A stretch of DNA of 64,000 bases from the NCBI GenBank assembly GCA_012960035.1, contig DUBZ01000112.1, positions 73,518-137,517 of the forward strand, read 5' to 3'. The stretch's first letter is position 1. Each line of letters starts with the position of its first letter. Source of the stretch: Myxococcales bacterium. GTDB lineage: Bacteria > Myxococcota_A > UBA9160 > UBA4427. The translations under genes were made by a program, and so were the position numbers. The notes beneath the pieces were generated by a model. That model ran no database searches. It had not been told where the DNA came from and worked only from the letters and a program-made list of their open reading frames with translations. Below, piece after piece: positions 44,756 through 52,870 of the stretch.

Positions 44756-45787
44756 CTAGATCCCGTCCCCATGACGCTCTTGTTCGGACGCAGCGTTGCC
44801 CTCTTCTTCCCACCACCACAACCCTTCGCTGGGACTCTGGTCGCGACGAATGATCCGTGTGCATGGCTGACAACCGATAAATCGATACCCGGCGACGTGC
44901 AGTTCATTGTGAGGAACAGCATTGTTTCGAACGTAACTCCAGATCCGATTTGAATCCCATGCCACTAACGGATTGAACCGAACCCGAGACGCCGCATTGT
45001 TGTCCGAATAGGTCGTGTCGACTTCGACACTCTTGGGCGCATCGAAGGTCGTCAGTTCTCGCCCCATTCCATGGAGTGAGATAAACGCATCGCAACCTTT
45101 GAGCGCGCGCTTCAGCGGTTCAACTCTTCGAATCCCGCAACACTCGTGGTGACCATCGCGCAGAAAGCTGTTCTGGCCCTTTTCATTTACTAGGGCGATA
45201 AGTTTTTTCGGGTCGGGCAACACACTTCGAATTTCGATTCCGTAGTGACGCCCTACGTCATCGATCAAGCCATAGGTCTCGGCATGGAGGCGCCCCGGGT
45301 CAACGAACACCGTACGAAACGGCAGCCCCGTCTTCGAAGCCATGTCGACCAGCACGACATCCTCCGCTCCGGTCAGCACGACGGCACAGCGGTTGCCGAA
45401 CCGTTCCAATGCCAGTCGCACGATCGACGCGGGGTCCTCGCTATCCAACGCGCGTTCGAGCTCCACGATGTCGAACTCTGGAGACTTCGGCGCTGCAACG
45501 GGTTTGACTGCGGCGAGATCTGAAAAGTGATCTCGGATCATACGCATCGCGCTCGTGTAAACGGTCTCGGTTCCGTCTTCGAAGTTCAGTACGAAGAACG
45601 GCGCGACCGCGACACCATGCTTGCGTCCGAGCGCAGCACCGGCGCTTTGATCATCGCCGTCGAGTGCCCAGACCACATCGTCGATCTCGTTCCAAAGACC
45701 ACGTCGTCGGAGCATGTCTTCGGTCTGCGCGCACTTCTCGCACGGGTCGCCGTTCGACAGGCGTTTTTTGACCATGGTGACTTGCAA
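44756..45787 (-). CDS. Glutaredoxin-fused CysH-like (APS/PAPS reductase family) protein lacking the C-terminal Cys
   Basis: 343 aa. Residues 1-90 are a thioredoxin-fold domain with CEKC (Cys16, Cys19) and a cis-Pro at VAPFF. Residues 100-343 follow the CysH fold: VVLTGAEDVVLVD (pyrophosphate loop), CCGIRRVEPL (Cys216-Cys217) and GCQPCT (Cys306, Cys309) for a [4Fe-4S] cluster. The catalytic ECGLH box of APS/PAPS reductases is replaced by EQERH, with Gln336 where Cys belongs, and the GLRREQS motif is also degenerate. The TTG start has GGAG upstream. Probably altered chemistry or a PAPS/APS-binding role. Confidence 0.85.
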   Translation of the reverse strand: MQVTMVKKRLSNGDPCEKCAQTEDMLRRRGLWNEIDDVVWALDGDDQSAGAALGRKHGVAVAPFFVLNFEDGTETVYTSAMRMIRDHFSDLAAVKPVAAPKSPEFDIVELERALDSEDPASIVRLALERFGNRCAVVLTGAEDVVLVDMASKTGLPFRTVFVDPGRLHAETYGLIDDVGRHYGIEIRSVLPDPKKLIALVNEKGQNSFLRDGHHECCGIRRVEPLKRALKGCDAFISLHGMGRELTTFDAPKSVEVDTTYSDNNAASRVRFNPLVAWDSNRIWSYVRNNAVPHNELHVAGYRFIGCQPCTRIIRRDQSPSEGLWWWEEEGNAASEQERHGDGI

Positions 45788-45930
45788 CGGGGGTTCTCCG
45801 ATCAGCAGGACGACGAATCATTCTCACCCACTTCGGTTGGCTTCGCCAAACGCGGCGCACATATCGCGGCAAGCACAGCTTCAGAATCGCACGCCGTCTA
45901 TCCCTGGAAACGAGGTTGCCGCCCCAAGAT

Positions 45931-46863
45931 CTAGATGGCGCCGCCTTCTTCAAGCCACGTTGCACAATCGGGGTCGAGCACGCGCTTCTTCGTGGCTTCG
46001 TACATAGCGAGATCGGCGTCGTCGAGGACGTCCCGCCAACGACCATTGGTGCCCTTGAAGAAAAAGCCGTCACTGCCTTGCTTCCAGACCGAATTGCCTT
46101 CTCCGGTCTTTTCGGCATTCGCGGCGGCATTGCGCTTGGCGGATTCGAAGGTGGTCTCTTCCGCAATGTGATCACGCCGCTCCGGCGTCAATTCGATGTC
46201 GAGAAACTCGGCGATTCGCGAAATTCCGCCGGCGAGATCCTTCTTTAAATCGTTGTAATGAACGAACATAAGATTGGGCAGGTGCCGGTAGTCCCAGTAA
46301 CTCTGGGTGTGGTGCATGTTCGACCAAAACGGATAGCCCTCGGACTCCCAATCGAACCAACCGCGCGAAATCCAACCCTCCCATAGTTCTTTGGGAGTCT
46401 CTGGACACGGAGCGAGGGCCTCCCCTACGCGATCCGGTGTGTCGTTCAAGAGCGACATCATCAGATCGGTGTAGTTCCAATAATGATTGAAGAGCGACAT
46501 AAAGACGTCGCGCGGATCCCGACCGACGACCAAGTACTTCGCGTCTTCCCAGTACGGAAGTCCGTCTAGCGGCAGATGACTCTTTAGAAACCGACGCCGC
46601 TCGATGCCTTCGGCATTCTCTGCGAGTTGTTCTTTGGACGTTCCCACAAACCGGGCATCTGGCCATGGAGAAATCGTGCGCGGATCCGGCAGTTCGTCTT
46701 CATCGCCATAAAGCAAATGGAGCACGATCGTTTGCGTCCAAGTGGTGCCCGACTTGTATGACGTCGTCACGACGATGTCGTCGGCTCGCGGCTTGATGAC
46801 ATCCCAACGCGTCGAGTCGAGGTGATGGTTCTGGTAGACGCGCGAACGTTTGGGCAGTTGCAA
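45931..46863 (-). CDS. Sulfotransferase (PAPS-dependent)
   Basis: 310 aa. TTG start with GGAGG nine bases upstream. The 5'-phosphosulfate-binding loop is TSYKSGTTWTQTIV (residues 32-45), the 3'-phosphate motif VVGRDPRDVFMSLFNHY (about 125-141), and KGTNGRWRD near the C-terminus matches RKGxxGDW of classical SULT proteins. His at the LKSHLPLDGLP loop is the likely base. Transfers sulfate from PAPS to a hydroxyl or amine acceptor. Upstream of the CysH-like gene on the same strand. Confidence 0.9.
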   Translation of the reverse strand: MQLPKRSRVYQNHHLDSTRWDVIKPRADDIVVTTSYKSGTTWTQTIVLHLLYGDEDELPDPRTISPWPDARFVGTSKEQLAENAEGIERRRFLKSHLPLDGLPYWEDAKYLVVGRDPRDVFMSLFNHYWNYTDLMMSLLNDTPDRVGEALAPCPETPKELWEGWISRGWFDWESEGYPFWSNMHHTQSYWDYRHLPNLMFVHYNDLKKDLAGGISRIAEFLDIELTPERRDHIAEETTFESAKRNAAANAEKTGEGNSVWKQGSDGFFFKGTNGRWRDVLDDADLAMYEATKKRVLDPDCATWLEEGGAI

Positions 46864-46971
46864 TCGTGGGTCCTCCGGGATCGGGAATGAGGCGGGATTC
46901 GAGTCCGGCCCGCTTGCGCAAGATACAAAAACCGAGCACGGCTTCGCCGTATTCTCACGGCGCAGTTCGCG

Positions 46972-47448
46972 CTACTCATTCCCCCGCAGTATCCGGCCAA
47001 TCCGCTTGATGTCGCCCATGACGTTCCAGCGAAAAAACGGTGCAAGTATTCTTCCCCAAGAATTGACGCCTTCGAAGTGCGCGAAGCGTGTCGAGTGCCC
47101 CGGCTCCTCTTCGATGGCAGCCATCCCAACCAGAGCGTTTCGTGACTGCATGAGACACCAGCCAAAGCGAAGCTCGACGTTGAAATTGATGGGCATCCCA
47201 AGGTACGTCTGCGCACGAACCACCAAGTGGTCACCGTGGCGCTCCAGAATCTCCGACGATCGTACGGACAGTTCGATCTGAGGCGTCCCGTGAACCAGGT
47301 CTCCCGCCAGTCCCCAAACTCGTTCAATCGAAGCGTCGACGACTCCCTCGGCGTAACCCACACCTGGAAGCCCCGCCGCAATCACGCGCAGTCGTTGCAC
47401 GTCATTCAGTGTCGCTTCGGGCCAGGCTCGTTCGAGCACTTCACTCAT
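46972..47448 (-). CDS. SRPBCC-like small protein coupled to the ECF sigma factor
   Basis: 158 aa from the ATG at 47448, which overlaps the sigma-factor stop as ATGA; the coupling decides the start over one three codons earlier. The pattern SIERVWGLAGDLVHGTPQIELSVRSSEIL, shown here by VWGLAGDL and IELSVRSSEIL, then LVVRAQTYLG, resembles SRPBCC/START polyketide-cyclase-like folds that bind hydrophobic ligands. No anti-sigma membrane helix is present. It could sense a ligand for the sigma factor, but that is inference. Confidence 0.6.
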   Translation of the reverse strand: MSEVLERAWPEATLNDVQRLRVIAAGLPGVGYAEGVVDASIERVWGLAGDLVHGTPQIELSVRSSEILERHGDHLVVRAQTYLGMPINFNVELRFGWCLMQSRNALVGMAAIEEEPGHSTRFAHFEGVNSWGRILAPFFRWNVMGDIKRIGRILRGNE

Positions 47449-47972
47449 GACAACCACCTTTCAAGGAACGCCGCACGCGCGCGATGCAATCGCGACTTCG
47501 CCGTGCCCTTTGCAACTTCCAGAACCTGCGCCGCTTCGTCTTCACTCAAACCTTCCAGATCTCGGAGCACCAAGATCGCACGCTGCTCGGGGCTCAAGCT
47601 CTCGAGCACGGTGCGGATATCCGCTGCAAGCGTCGGGTCGTTCGGCTTCGGGATTTCGCTGGCTCGACCTGCATCACACACGAATGCAATGGCCTTTCGC
47701 TCACGCTGTGCATGACGCACCGCCTCTCGCGTGGCAATGCGCCGGACCCATCCGCGCAGCGCAGTCGGGTCGCGTAAAGTTTTCAAGTCTCGGAACACTT
47801 GGACCAGAGTGTCCTGGGTCGCATCCGGTCCACTCTCGAAAGCGATCGATCCGCAGATGCGCCCGACCCATGGCATCAGGCCATCGAGCATCTGCGACAT
47901 CGCCTGGGCATCCCCTGCTTGAGCAGCACGTATCAATTCGGCATTCACTACAAACTCAAAGGGGGTCGACAT
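47445..47972 (-). CDS. ECF-type RNA polymerase sigma factor
   Basis: 175 aa from the ATG at 47972 (MSTPFEFVVNAELIRAAQAGD); upstream codons overlap an inverted repeat. Region 2: DATQDTLVQVFRDLKTLRD and RGWVRRIATREAVRHAQRE. Region 4: LESLSPEQRAILVLRDLEGLSEDEAAQVL, given in parts as LSPEQRAIL and GLSEDEAAQVL, then GTAKSRLHRARAAF. Directs RNA polymerase to stress- or ligand-responsive promoters. No obvious anti-sigma gene; the SRPBCC-like gene overlaps its end. Confidence 0.93.
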   Translation of the reverse strand: MSTPFEFVVNAELIRAAQAGDAQAMSQMLDGLMPWVGRICGSIAFESGPDATQDTLVQVFRDLKTLRDPTALRGWVRRIATREAVRHAQRERKAIAFVCDAGRASEIPKPNDPTLAADIRTVLESLSPEQRAILVLRDLEGLSEDEAAQVLEVAKGTAKSRLHRARAAFLERWLS

Positions 47973-47976
47973 CGTC

Positions 47977-48021
47977 AAAAGGTTCCAGGGACAAAAAACT
48001 TTCCGTCGCAGGGAACCTTTT
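47977..48021. promoter_or_regulatory. Inverted repeat in the leader of the ECF sigma gene
   Basis: AAAAGGTTCC at 47977-47986 and GGAACCTTTT at 48012-48021, perfect 10-base arms with a 25-base spacer. On the minus strand the second arm ends 4 bases before the sigma start codon, so the RNA hairpin would cover the ribosome-binding region. The plus-strand GGAACC at 48012 also resembles an ECF -35 element facing the FAD gene, but no convincing -10 was seen. Confidence 0.5.
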
Positions 48022-48109
48022 TGCGGCAAAGAATCCCTTGAGAGGAAAATGCGCGGTTCATGGATAGACCGCAACCAGTCATCGCAGCGTGTGGCAAAAG
48101 AGGAACAGC

Positions 48110-49234
48110 ATGCAAGAAGTCACGATTATTGGTGCCGGCCTAAGTGGCCTCATTGCAGCAATCCAGATCGCCGAGGGCGGCGGACGAGTTGTGGTCCACG
48201 AAGCCGGCGCGAAACCAGGGGGCCGTGCGCGTACCGATGTGTCGAACCATCGCGTCAATCTCGGCCCGCATGCAATCTATCGTCGCGGCCATTTTGGGGA
48301 TTGGCTCATGCAGAACGACCTCCTCCCCAAAGTCTATTACCCAAGCCTGCTGGGCCTGCGCCTTCTATCAGGGGGTCGGTCGAGGCGCATGGTTCCCGGG
48401 CTCCCGAAAGTCATGAGCAGCGGCAAACGCGAAGCTCCGGTCGACGAGAGCTATCGAAGTTGGGCGACGCGAGAATTCGGCACCGACGTTGCAAAGCTCG
48501 CGATCGGTTTCGCCTCACTTCCCACCTACCACCCCGACCCGGGCATACTTTCCGCCGCGTTCGTACAAGAGCGCATCGCCCGTTCATCCGAGTGGCGCCC
48601 CGTTTGGTACGTGAGTGGCGGATGGATCACCTTGGTCGACAAACTCGCAGCGCGCGCCGAAGCGTTTGGCGTCGAAATCGTGACCCGATCAAAACTTGCT
48701 GAACTTCCCGACGGCCTCTGTGTCGTTGCCACCGACATTCCCACCGCGGCAAAATTATTGAATGACCCCGGCCTCGCCTCACCCGGCCCCGACAACGCAC
48801 TGCTCGATGTTTCGATCAAGAAGCGGCGAGGAGACCCGACTGCAGTGCTCGACGTCGACGGTCATGTGTACATCTCATCATTTTCGGCGGGCGACCCTTC
48901 GATCGCGCCCAAGGGCGAATGGCTACTGCAAGCTGTGGCCGGTATTGGTGAAGGCGAAGCTGTCGACACTGCCCGCGGACGGATCGAAGCTGCAATGGAT
49001 GTCGGCTACAAAGGCTGGCGGAACCGCGCAGTCTGGCAGCGCAAGGGGGTAACCCGGAACACGGTTGGACCCTGCGAGATGCCGGGAACGACTTGGCGGG
49101 ATCGCCCGGCCATCGACCGCGGACACGGACGCTGGTTGATTGGAAGCCATGTGGCGGCGCCAGGGATCCTGGCCGAAACATGTTTCGAGAGCGCGAAGAC
49201 GGCGGCGGTCATGGTGCTCAGCAAGCTCGACTGA
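48110..49234 (+). CDS. FAD-dependent oxidoreductase, phytoene-desaturase-like
   Basis: 374 aa. The ATG at 48110 follows GAGGAA. Dinucleotide-binding VTIIGAGLSGLIAAI with VVVHEAGAKPGGRART at the second strand, as in amine-oxidase/phytoene-desaturase-type flavoproteins. The C-terminus has the FAD-binding WLIGSHVAAPGILAE. Shorter than carotenoid desaturases (about 490 aa). Substrate unknown. Transcribed away from the ECF sigma gene, sharing its upstream region. Confidence 0.85.
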   Translation: MQEVTIIGAGLSGLIAAIQIAEGGGRVVVHEAGAKPGGRARTDVSNHRVNLGPHAIYRRGHFGDWLMQNDLLPKVYYPSLLGLRLLSGGRSRRMVPGLPKVMSSGKREAPVDESYRSWATREFGTDVAKLAIGFASLPTYHPDPGILSAAFVQERIARSSEWRPVWYVSGGWITLVDKLAARAEAFGVEIVTRSKLAELPDGLCVVATDIPTAAKLLNDPGLASPGPDNALLDVSIKKRRGDPTAVLDVDGHVYISSFSAGDPSIAPKGEWLLQAVAGIGEGEAVDTARGRIEAAMDVGYKGWRNRAVWQRKGVTRNTVGPCEMPGTTWRDRPAIDRGHGRWLIGSHVAAPGILAETCFESAKTAAVMVLSKLD

Positions 49235-49453
49235 ACCTGGGCGCTTGTGTGGGGCGTCCAATGTACGCCAAGTGATTCGAGTCGAATGAATTCAGCCCAT
49301 CCTCAGGCCATTGCGCTGACGCCGTAATTCAACGCGATCGGTCCAGTCGAGTTCAAATACGGAAAACGCCCAAATCTCAAGCAATTCTCGCTGCGGGCTC
49401 GCACCGTTCTCACGTGCGGCACCCAGTCCATCGCGCTGCGATAGACTGCGGCG

Positions 49454-49846
49454 ATGGATTCGAAGCGCCTTCGTCAATTCTGGTTCGTCGGATTGTGGTT
49501 CCTCTTTCCGTGGCCCTTCATGATCTTTCAGGACGCATTTGTTCCAGCCGTTCGATATGTGTTGCTTGGGTCGACCGCCGCGGCTGTCGCCGTTGCCGAA
49601 GGCGCAGCGGGACCCGTTGGCTTGATGGTGGCCCTCTTCGTGGGCTGGGGCGTACTGACGTCTGGCTTGTCGTGGCTGCTCGCAGCGTTCGTTGCGAAGT
49701 TGCTGAGCCACATTCCGGATCGTATTGCGTGGCTCGCAACCGCAGCGATCTTCGCGCTGGGATTCATCTGGGCGCTCGTTTTTGAACCCTATTCGACTCC
49801 CTTTGGTCGAGCGCCGCACGGTGGACTGCTGGAGGTGCTCTCGTAA
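49454..49846 (+). CDS. Small integral membrane protein, unknown function
   Basis: 130 aa with three to four hydrophobic helices (WFVGLWFLFPWPFMIF, AVRYVLLGSTAAAVAV, VALFVGWGVLTSGLSW, LATAAIFALGFIWALVF). No motif recognised. Its TAA stop shares one base with the ATG of the DUF3604 gene (TAATG), so the two are translationally coupled. Confidence 0.6.
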   Translation: MDSKRLRQFWFVGLWFLFPWPFMIFQDAFVPAVRYVLLGSTAAAVAVAEGAAGPVGLMVALFVGWGVLTSGLSWLLAAFVAKLLSHIPDRIAWLATAAIFALGFIWALVFEPYSTPFGRAPHGGLLEVLS

Positions 49847-51753
49847 TGCGCAGCGCCATTCGAACGCTATGTGTTCTCCTGATCGCTCAGACGCTCGCGG
49901 TGACGAGCCACGCTGAAACCCGCGAACCGTGTCACGATCATGCGCCGCTTCGCCGCCCATTCTTTGGGGACACACACGTCCACACCACGTTCTCGTTTGA
50001 TGCCTGGGGACAAGGCACCATGGGCGGCCCCGACGACGCGTACCGCTACGCGAAGGGAGAGACGATTGGCCTGCAACCCTATGACGAAAACAACATCGCC
50101 TTAGCAAGCGTCAGATTGAGACGACCGCTCGACTTCGCGGTCGTAACCGATCACAGCGACCTTCTCGGGGAGACCCAGATCTGCCGAACCCCAGGGCTCG
50201 AAGGTCATGAGTCGCTCATCTGTCGCGTCGTGCGCCGCTTCCCGGCACTCGGGTACGCGCTCATCAATGGCAACACCTATTCGAGCGAAAGCCCAAAGCG
50301 TTACTCTTTTTGCGGCGAAGGGGGCAAGCACTGCATCGACGTCGCCAAGGGTCCATGGGATGTCACGCAAACTGCTGCCGAAAACCATTACGATCGAAGC
50401 GACTCGTGCAGCTTCACTACCTTCGTTGGATACGAATGGACGGGGATGCCAGCGGGGGACAACATCCACCGCAATGTCATCTTCAAGAGCGAAGTCACGC
50501 AGGCGTTTCCGACGACCTACATCGAGACGCCAACCGCGGAGGGTTTGTGGAACGCGCTCGATCGCGAATGTTTGAAGGCCGACAACGGCTGCGACGTGAT
50601 TGCGATCCCGCACAATTCGAATGTCAGCAACGGCCGCATGTGGTCAACGGTGCGCCCTGATGGAAGCCCCATCCACGCAGAAGAAGCACGACTTCGCGCA
50701 AGACTCGAAACGTTGGTCGAAGTCACCCAGCACAAGGGCGACAGCGAATGTCGTGCCGGCGCGGAGGATGAACTCTGCGCGTTTGAAACGCTTCCCTACG
50801 CCCGGATGCAAGACATGGCCCGGCCGCCCAGTTCCTTCACAGCCAAGCCACTTGTGTATGCACGAGAAACCTTGACTGCTGGCTTGGTGGAACAACAACG
50901 CCTAGGCGTCAATCCGTTTCAGTTCGGCCTGATCGGATCGACCGACACCCACTTCGCAACACCGGGCATGGTCGATGAAGACGAGTTCAAAGGACACGCG
51001 GCCGGTTCATCGAGTTCACGATTCGGTGTTCCTGCTTTCCCCGACCGTCCGGACTTCAACCCGGGTGGACTCGCTGTGATGTGGGCCGAAGAAAATTCGC
51101 GCCCTTCCCTATTCGCAGCCATGAAGCGACGTGAAGCGTATGGAACCAGCGGGCCGCGAATCGTAACGAGATTTTTCGGAGGTTTCGATTACGATCCGAA
51201 CCTTTGCGCAGACCCCGCGCTGATCGCAAAGGCCTATGCGGGCGGCGTGCCCATGGGCGGCGAACTCCGCGGCGACGCGACGGCACCCTCGGCAGCGCCA
51301 ATGTTTATCGTCTCGGCTCTCCGCGACCCAGGCGACGCAAAGGTCCCGAGCACTTCCTTACAGCGCGTCCAGATCATCAAAGGTTGGGTTGACGCAAACG
51401 GAAGCCACGAGCAGATCTACGAAGTCGCTGGCGACGCAGAGCCGAAACCCGGTCGAGCGAAGCCCAGCGTCGATCTCGACACCTGCACTCCCCGCAACAC
51501 TGGTTACGACGAACTTTGCCAAGTGTGGCGAGACCCCGTATTCGACCCCAAGGTTCCTGCCTTCTACTACGCCCGGGTCATCGAAAACCCAAGCTGTCGA
51601 TGGAACAGCTGGGTTTGTTCCAGGGCCAAGGTAAGCCAAGACGATTGCAACGCGGGCAACGTCCCCGACGGCCTCGAACTGTGCTGCGACGCGGAGATCC
51701 CCAAGACCATCCAGGAGCGCGCGTGGACATCTCCAATCTGGTACACCCCTTAA
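49846..51753 (+). CDS. DUF3604 secreted PHP-like protein
   Basis: 635 aa. Signal peptide around residues 1-22. DUF3604 opens with RRPFFGDTHVHTTFSFDAW (His pair as in PHP metal sites), then FAVVTDHSDLLGE, GYEWTGMPAGDNIHRNVIF, IPHNSNVSNG and IGSTDTHFATPG. Many Cys residues in the C-terminal quarter (WNSWVCSRAKVSQDDC, ELCCDAEI) suggest disulfides in an exported protein. The family is common in marine bacteria; the activity is unproven, a metal-dependent phosphoesterase being likely from the fold. GGAGG site in the preceding gene. Confidence 0.9.
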   Translation: MRSAIRTLCVLLIAQTLAVTSHAETREPCHDHAPLRRPFFGDTHVHTTFSFDAWGQGTMGGPDDAYRYAKGETIGLQPYDENNIALASVRLRRPLDFAVVTDHSDLLGETQICRTPGLEGHESLICRVVRRFPALGYALINGNTYSSESPKRYSFCGEGGKHCIDVAKGPWDVTQTAAENHYDRSDSCSFTTFVGYEWTGMPAGDNIHRNVIFKSEVTQAFPTTYIETPTAEGLWNALDRECLKADNGCDVIAIPHNSNVSNGRMWSTVRPDGSPIHAEEARLRARLETLVEVTQHKGDSECRAGAEDELCAFETLPYARMQDMARPPSSFTAKPLVYARETLTAGLVEQQRLGVNPFQFGLIGSTDTHFATPGMVDEDEFKGHAAGSSSSRFGVPAFPDRPDFNPGGLAVMWAEENSRPSLFAAMKRREAYGTSGPRIVTRFFGGFDYDPNLCADPALIAKAYAGGVPMGGELRGDATAPSAAPMFIVSALRDPGDAKVPSTSLQRVQIIKGWVDANGSHEQIYEVAGDAEPKPGRAKPSVDLDTCTPRNTGYDELCQVWRDPVFDPKVPAFYYARVIENPSCRWNSWVCSRAKVSQDDCNAGNVPDGLELCCDAEIPKTIQERAWTSPIWYTP

Positions 51754-51754
51754 G

Positions 51755-52822
51755 ATGAAATTTTCAGCATTCAGCTTGATGCAGTGGCCCGAAGACCGCA
51801 GCCAAAGCGAAGTCTTTCACAACGAACTCGAGCAGCTCACGCGCGCCGAGTCCCAGGGCTACTACGGCGCGTGGCTCGCCGAACATCACTTCTCGCGTTA
51901 CGGCATCGGTCCCGCAATTCATTTGACCGCCGCGAACCTCGCCGCGCGCACGAGCACGATCAAGATCGGCACCGCGATCACCATCCTTCCCTTCATGCAT
52001 CCGCTCCGGGTCGCAGAAGAAGTCGCCATGCTCGACATCCTTTCGGAAGGCCGAATCGAATGGGGCGTCGGCCGCGGCTACCAGGGACACGAGTTCGATG
52101 GCTTCGGTGTCGACATCAAAGAAAGTCACAAGATCTTCTACGAACAACTCGACGTCATCAAGCTTGCCTGGACGGGAGAACCTTTCAGTCATCAAGGCGA
52201 GTTCTACAACTTTGATGAGCTGCAGTGTTTTCCGAACCCGATACAAGACCCGGCACCGCCGATCTACATCGCGGCACTCAGTCCCTCTACGATCGAATGG
52301 GCCGCACAAAATCGTTACCCGGTTCTTGCGGACCAGTTTTCACCCACCAAGCGACTCGAAAGGAATCGAACTCTCTATCGCGACACGGCTGCGTCGGTAG
52401 GATTCAACCCGGACGAAGCCCCCACCCCGACACTTCGCCACGTGTATGTGGGCGAGACCATGGCGAAAGCGCGTGAAGAAGCGGCAGCGGGGCTTCTCTG
52501 GTACTACCGCTCCCTTGCACAAGTCGGTTCGCCCGGAGGCAAGGCCAACGCCCCGGTGCCGGAGAACTACTCCTTTTACCGCGTCTTTGGTGAGGACGGG
52601 TTCAATCCGGACAAAGACCCAGACGGATTTTTGAAGTTCTTGTTCGACGAGTGCACGATCGTTGGTGACGCCGCCTATTGCCGCGAGCGAGTGAGCGAAC
52701 TGCGCGAACGCATTGGCCTCGAACACCTGATCTGCTGGCAGAACTTTGGCGGGCTCGCCCATGAGCAGACGATGAGTTCGCAGAAACGCTTGATCGAAGA
52801 AGTCGCGCCCGCCTTCGCTTAG
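51755..52822 (+). CDS. LLM-class flavin-dependent oxidoreductase
   Basis: 355 aa, one base after the DUF3604 stop, so likely co-translated. Luciferase-like motifs: MKFSAFSLMQWPED, YGAWLAEHHFSRYG, LAARTSTIKIGTAITILP, EEVAMLDILSEGRIEWGVGRGY, seen here as VAMLDILS and GVGRGY. Uses FMNH2 or F420-type flavin to oxygenate or reduce a substrate. Followed by an acyl-CoA carboxylase beta-subunit gene, suggesting an acid or aromatic catabolic pathway. The stop is part of an 18-bp tandem repeat. Confidence 0.9.
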   Translation: MKFSAFSLMQWPEDRSQSEVFHNELEQLTRAESQGYYGAWLAEHHFSRYGIGPAIHLTAANLAARTSTIKIGTAITILPFMHPLRVAEEVAMLDILSEGRIEWGVGRGYQGHEFDGFGVDIKESHKIFYEQLDVIKLAWTGEPFSHQGEFYNFDELQCFPNPIQDPAPPIYIAALSPSTIEWAAQNRYPVLADQFSPTKRLERNRTLYRDTAASVGFNPDEAPTPTLRHVYVGETMAKAREEAAAGLLWYYRSLAQVGSPGGKANAPVPENYSFYRVFGEDGFNPDKDPDGFLKFLFDECTIVGDAAYCRERVSELRERIGLEHLICWQNFGGLAHEQTMSSQKRLIEEVAPAFA

Positions 52823-52855
52823 CGAAGGGACAGGGACTAGCGAAGGAACAGGGAC
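52820..52855. repeat. 18-bp tandem repeat anchored on the LLM gene stop codon
   Basis: Two copies of TAGCGAAGGGACAGGGAC (52820-52837 and, with one change, 52838-52855). The first TAG is the stop codon of the LLM gene. TTCGCT-T-AGCGAA around the stop is also a short palindrome. The 36 bases separate this gene from the next. Confidence 0.85.
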
Positions 52856-52870
52856 GAAACGGAGTTGCGC

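Noticed and set aside
49292-50107. 271-codon minus-strand open frame, Arg/Cys-rich
   Set aside because: Antisense to the small membrane protein and DUF3604; composition is that of a shadow frame.
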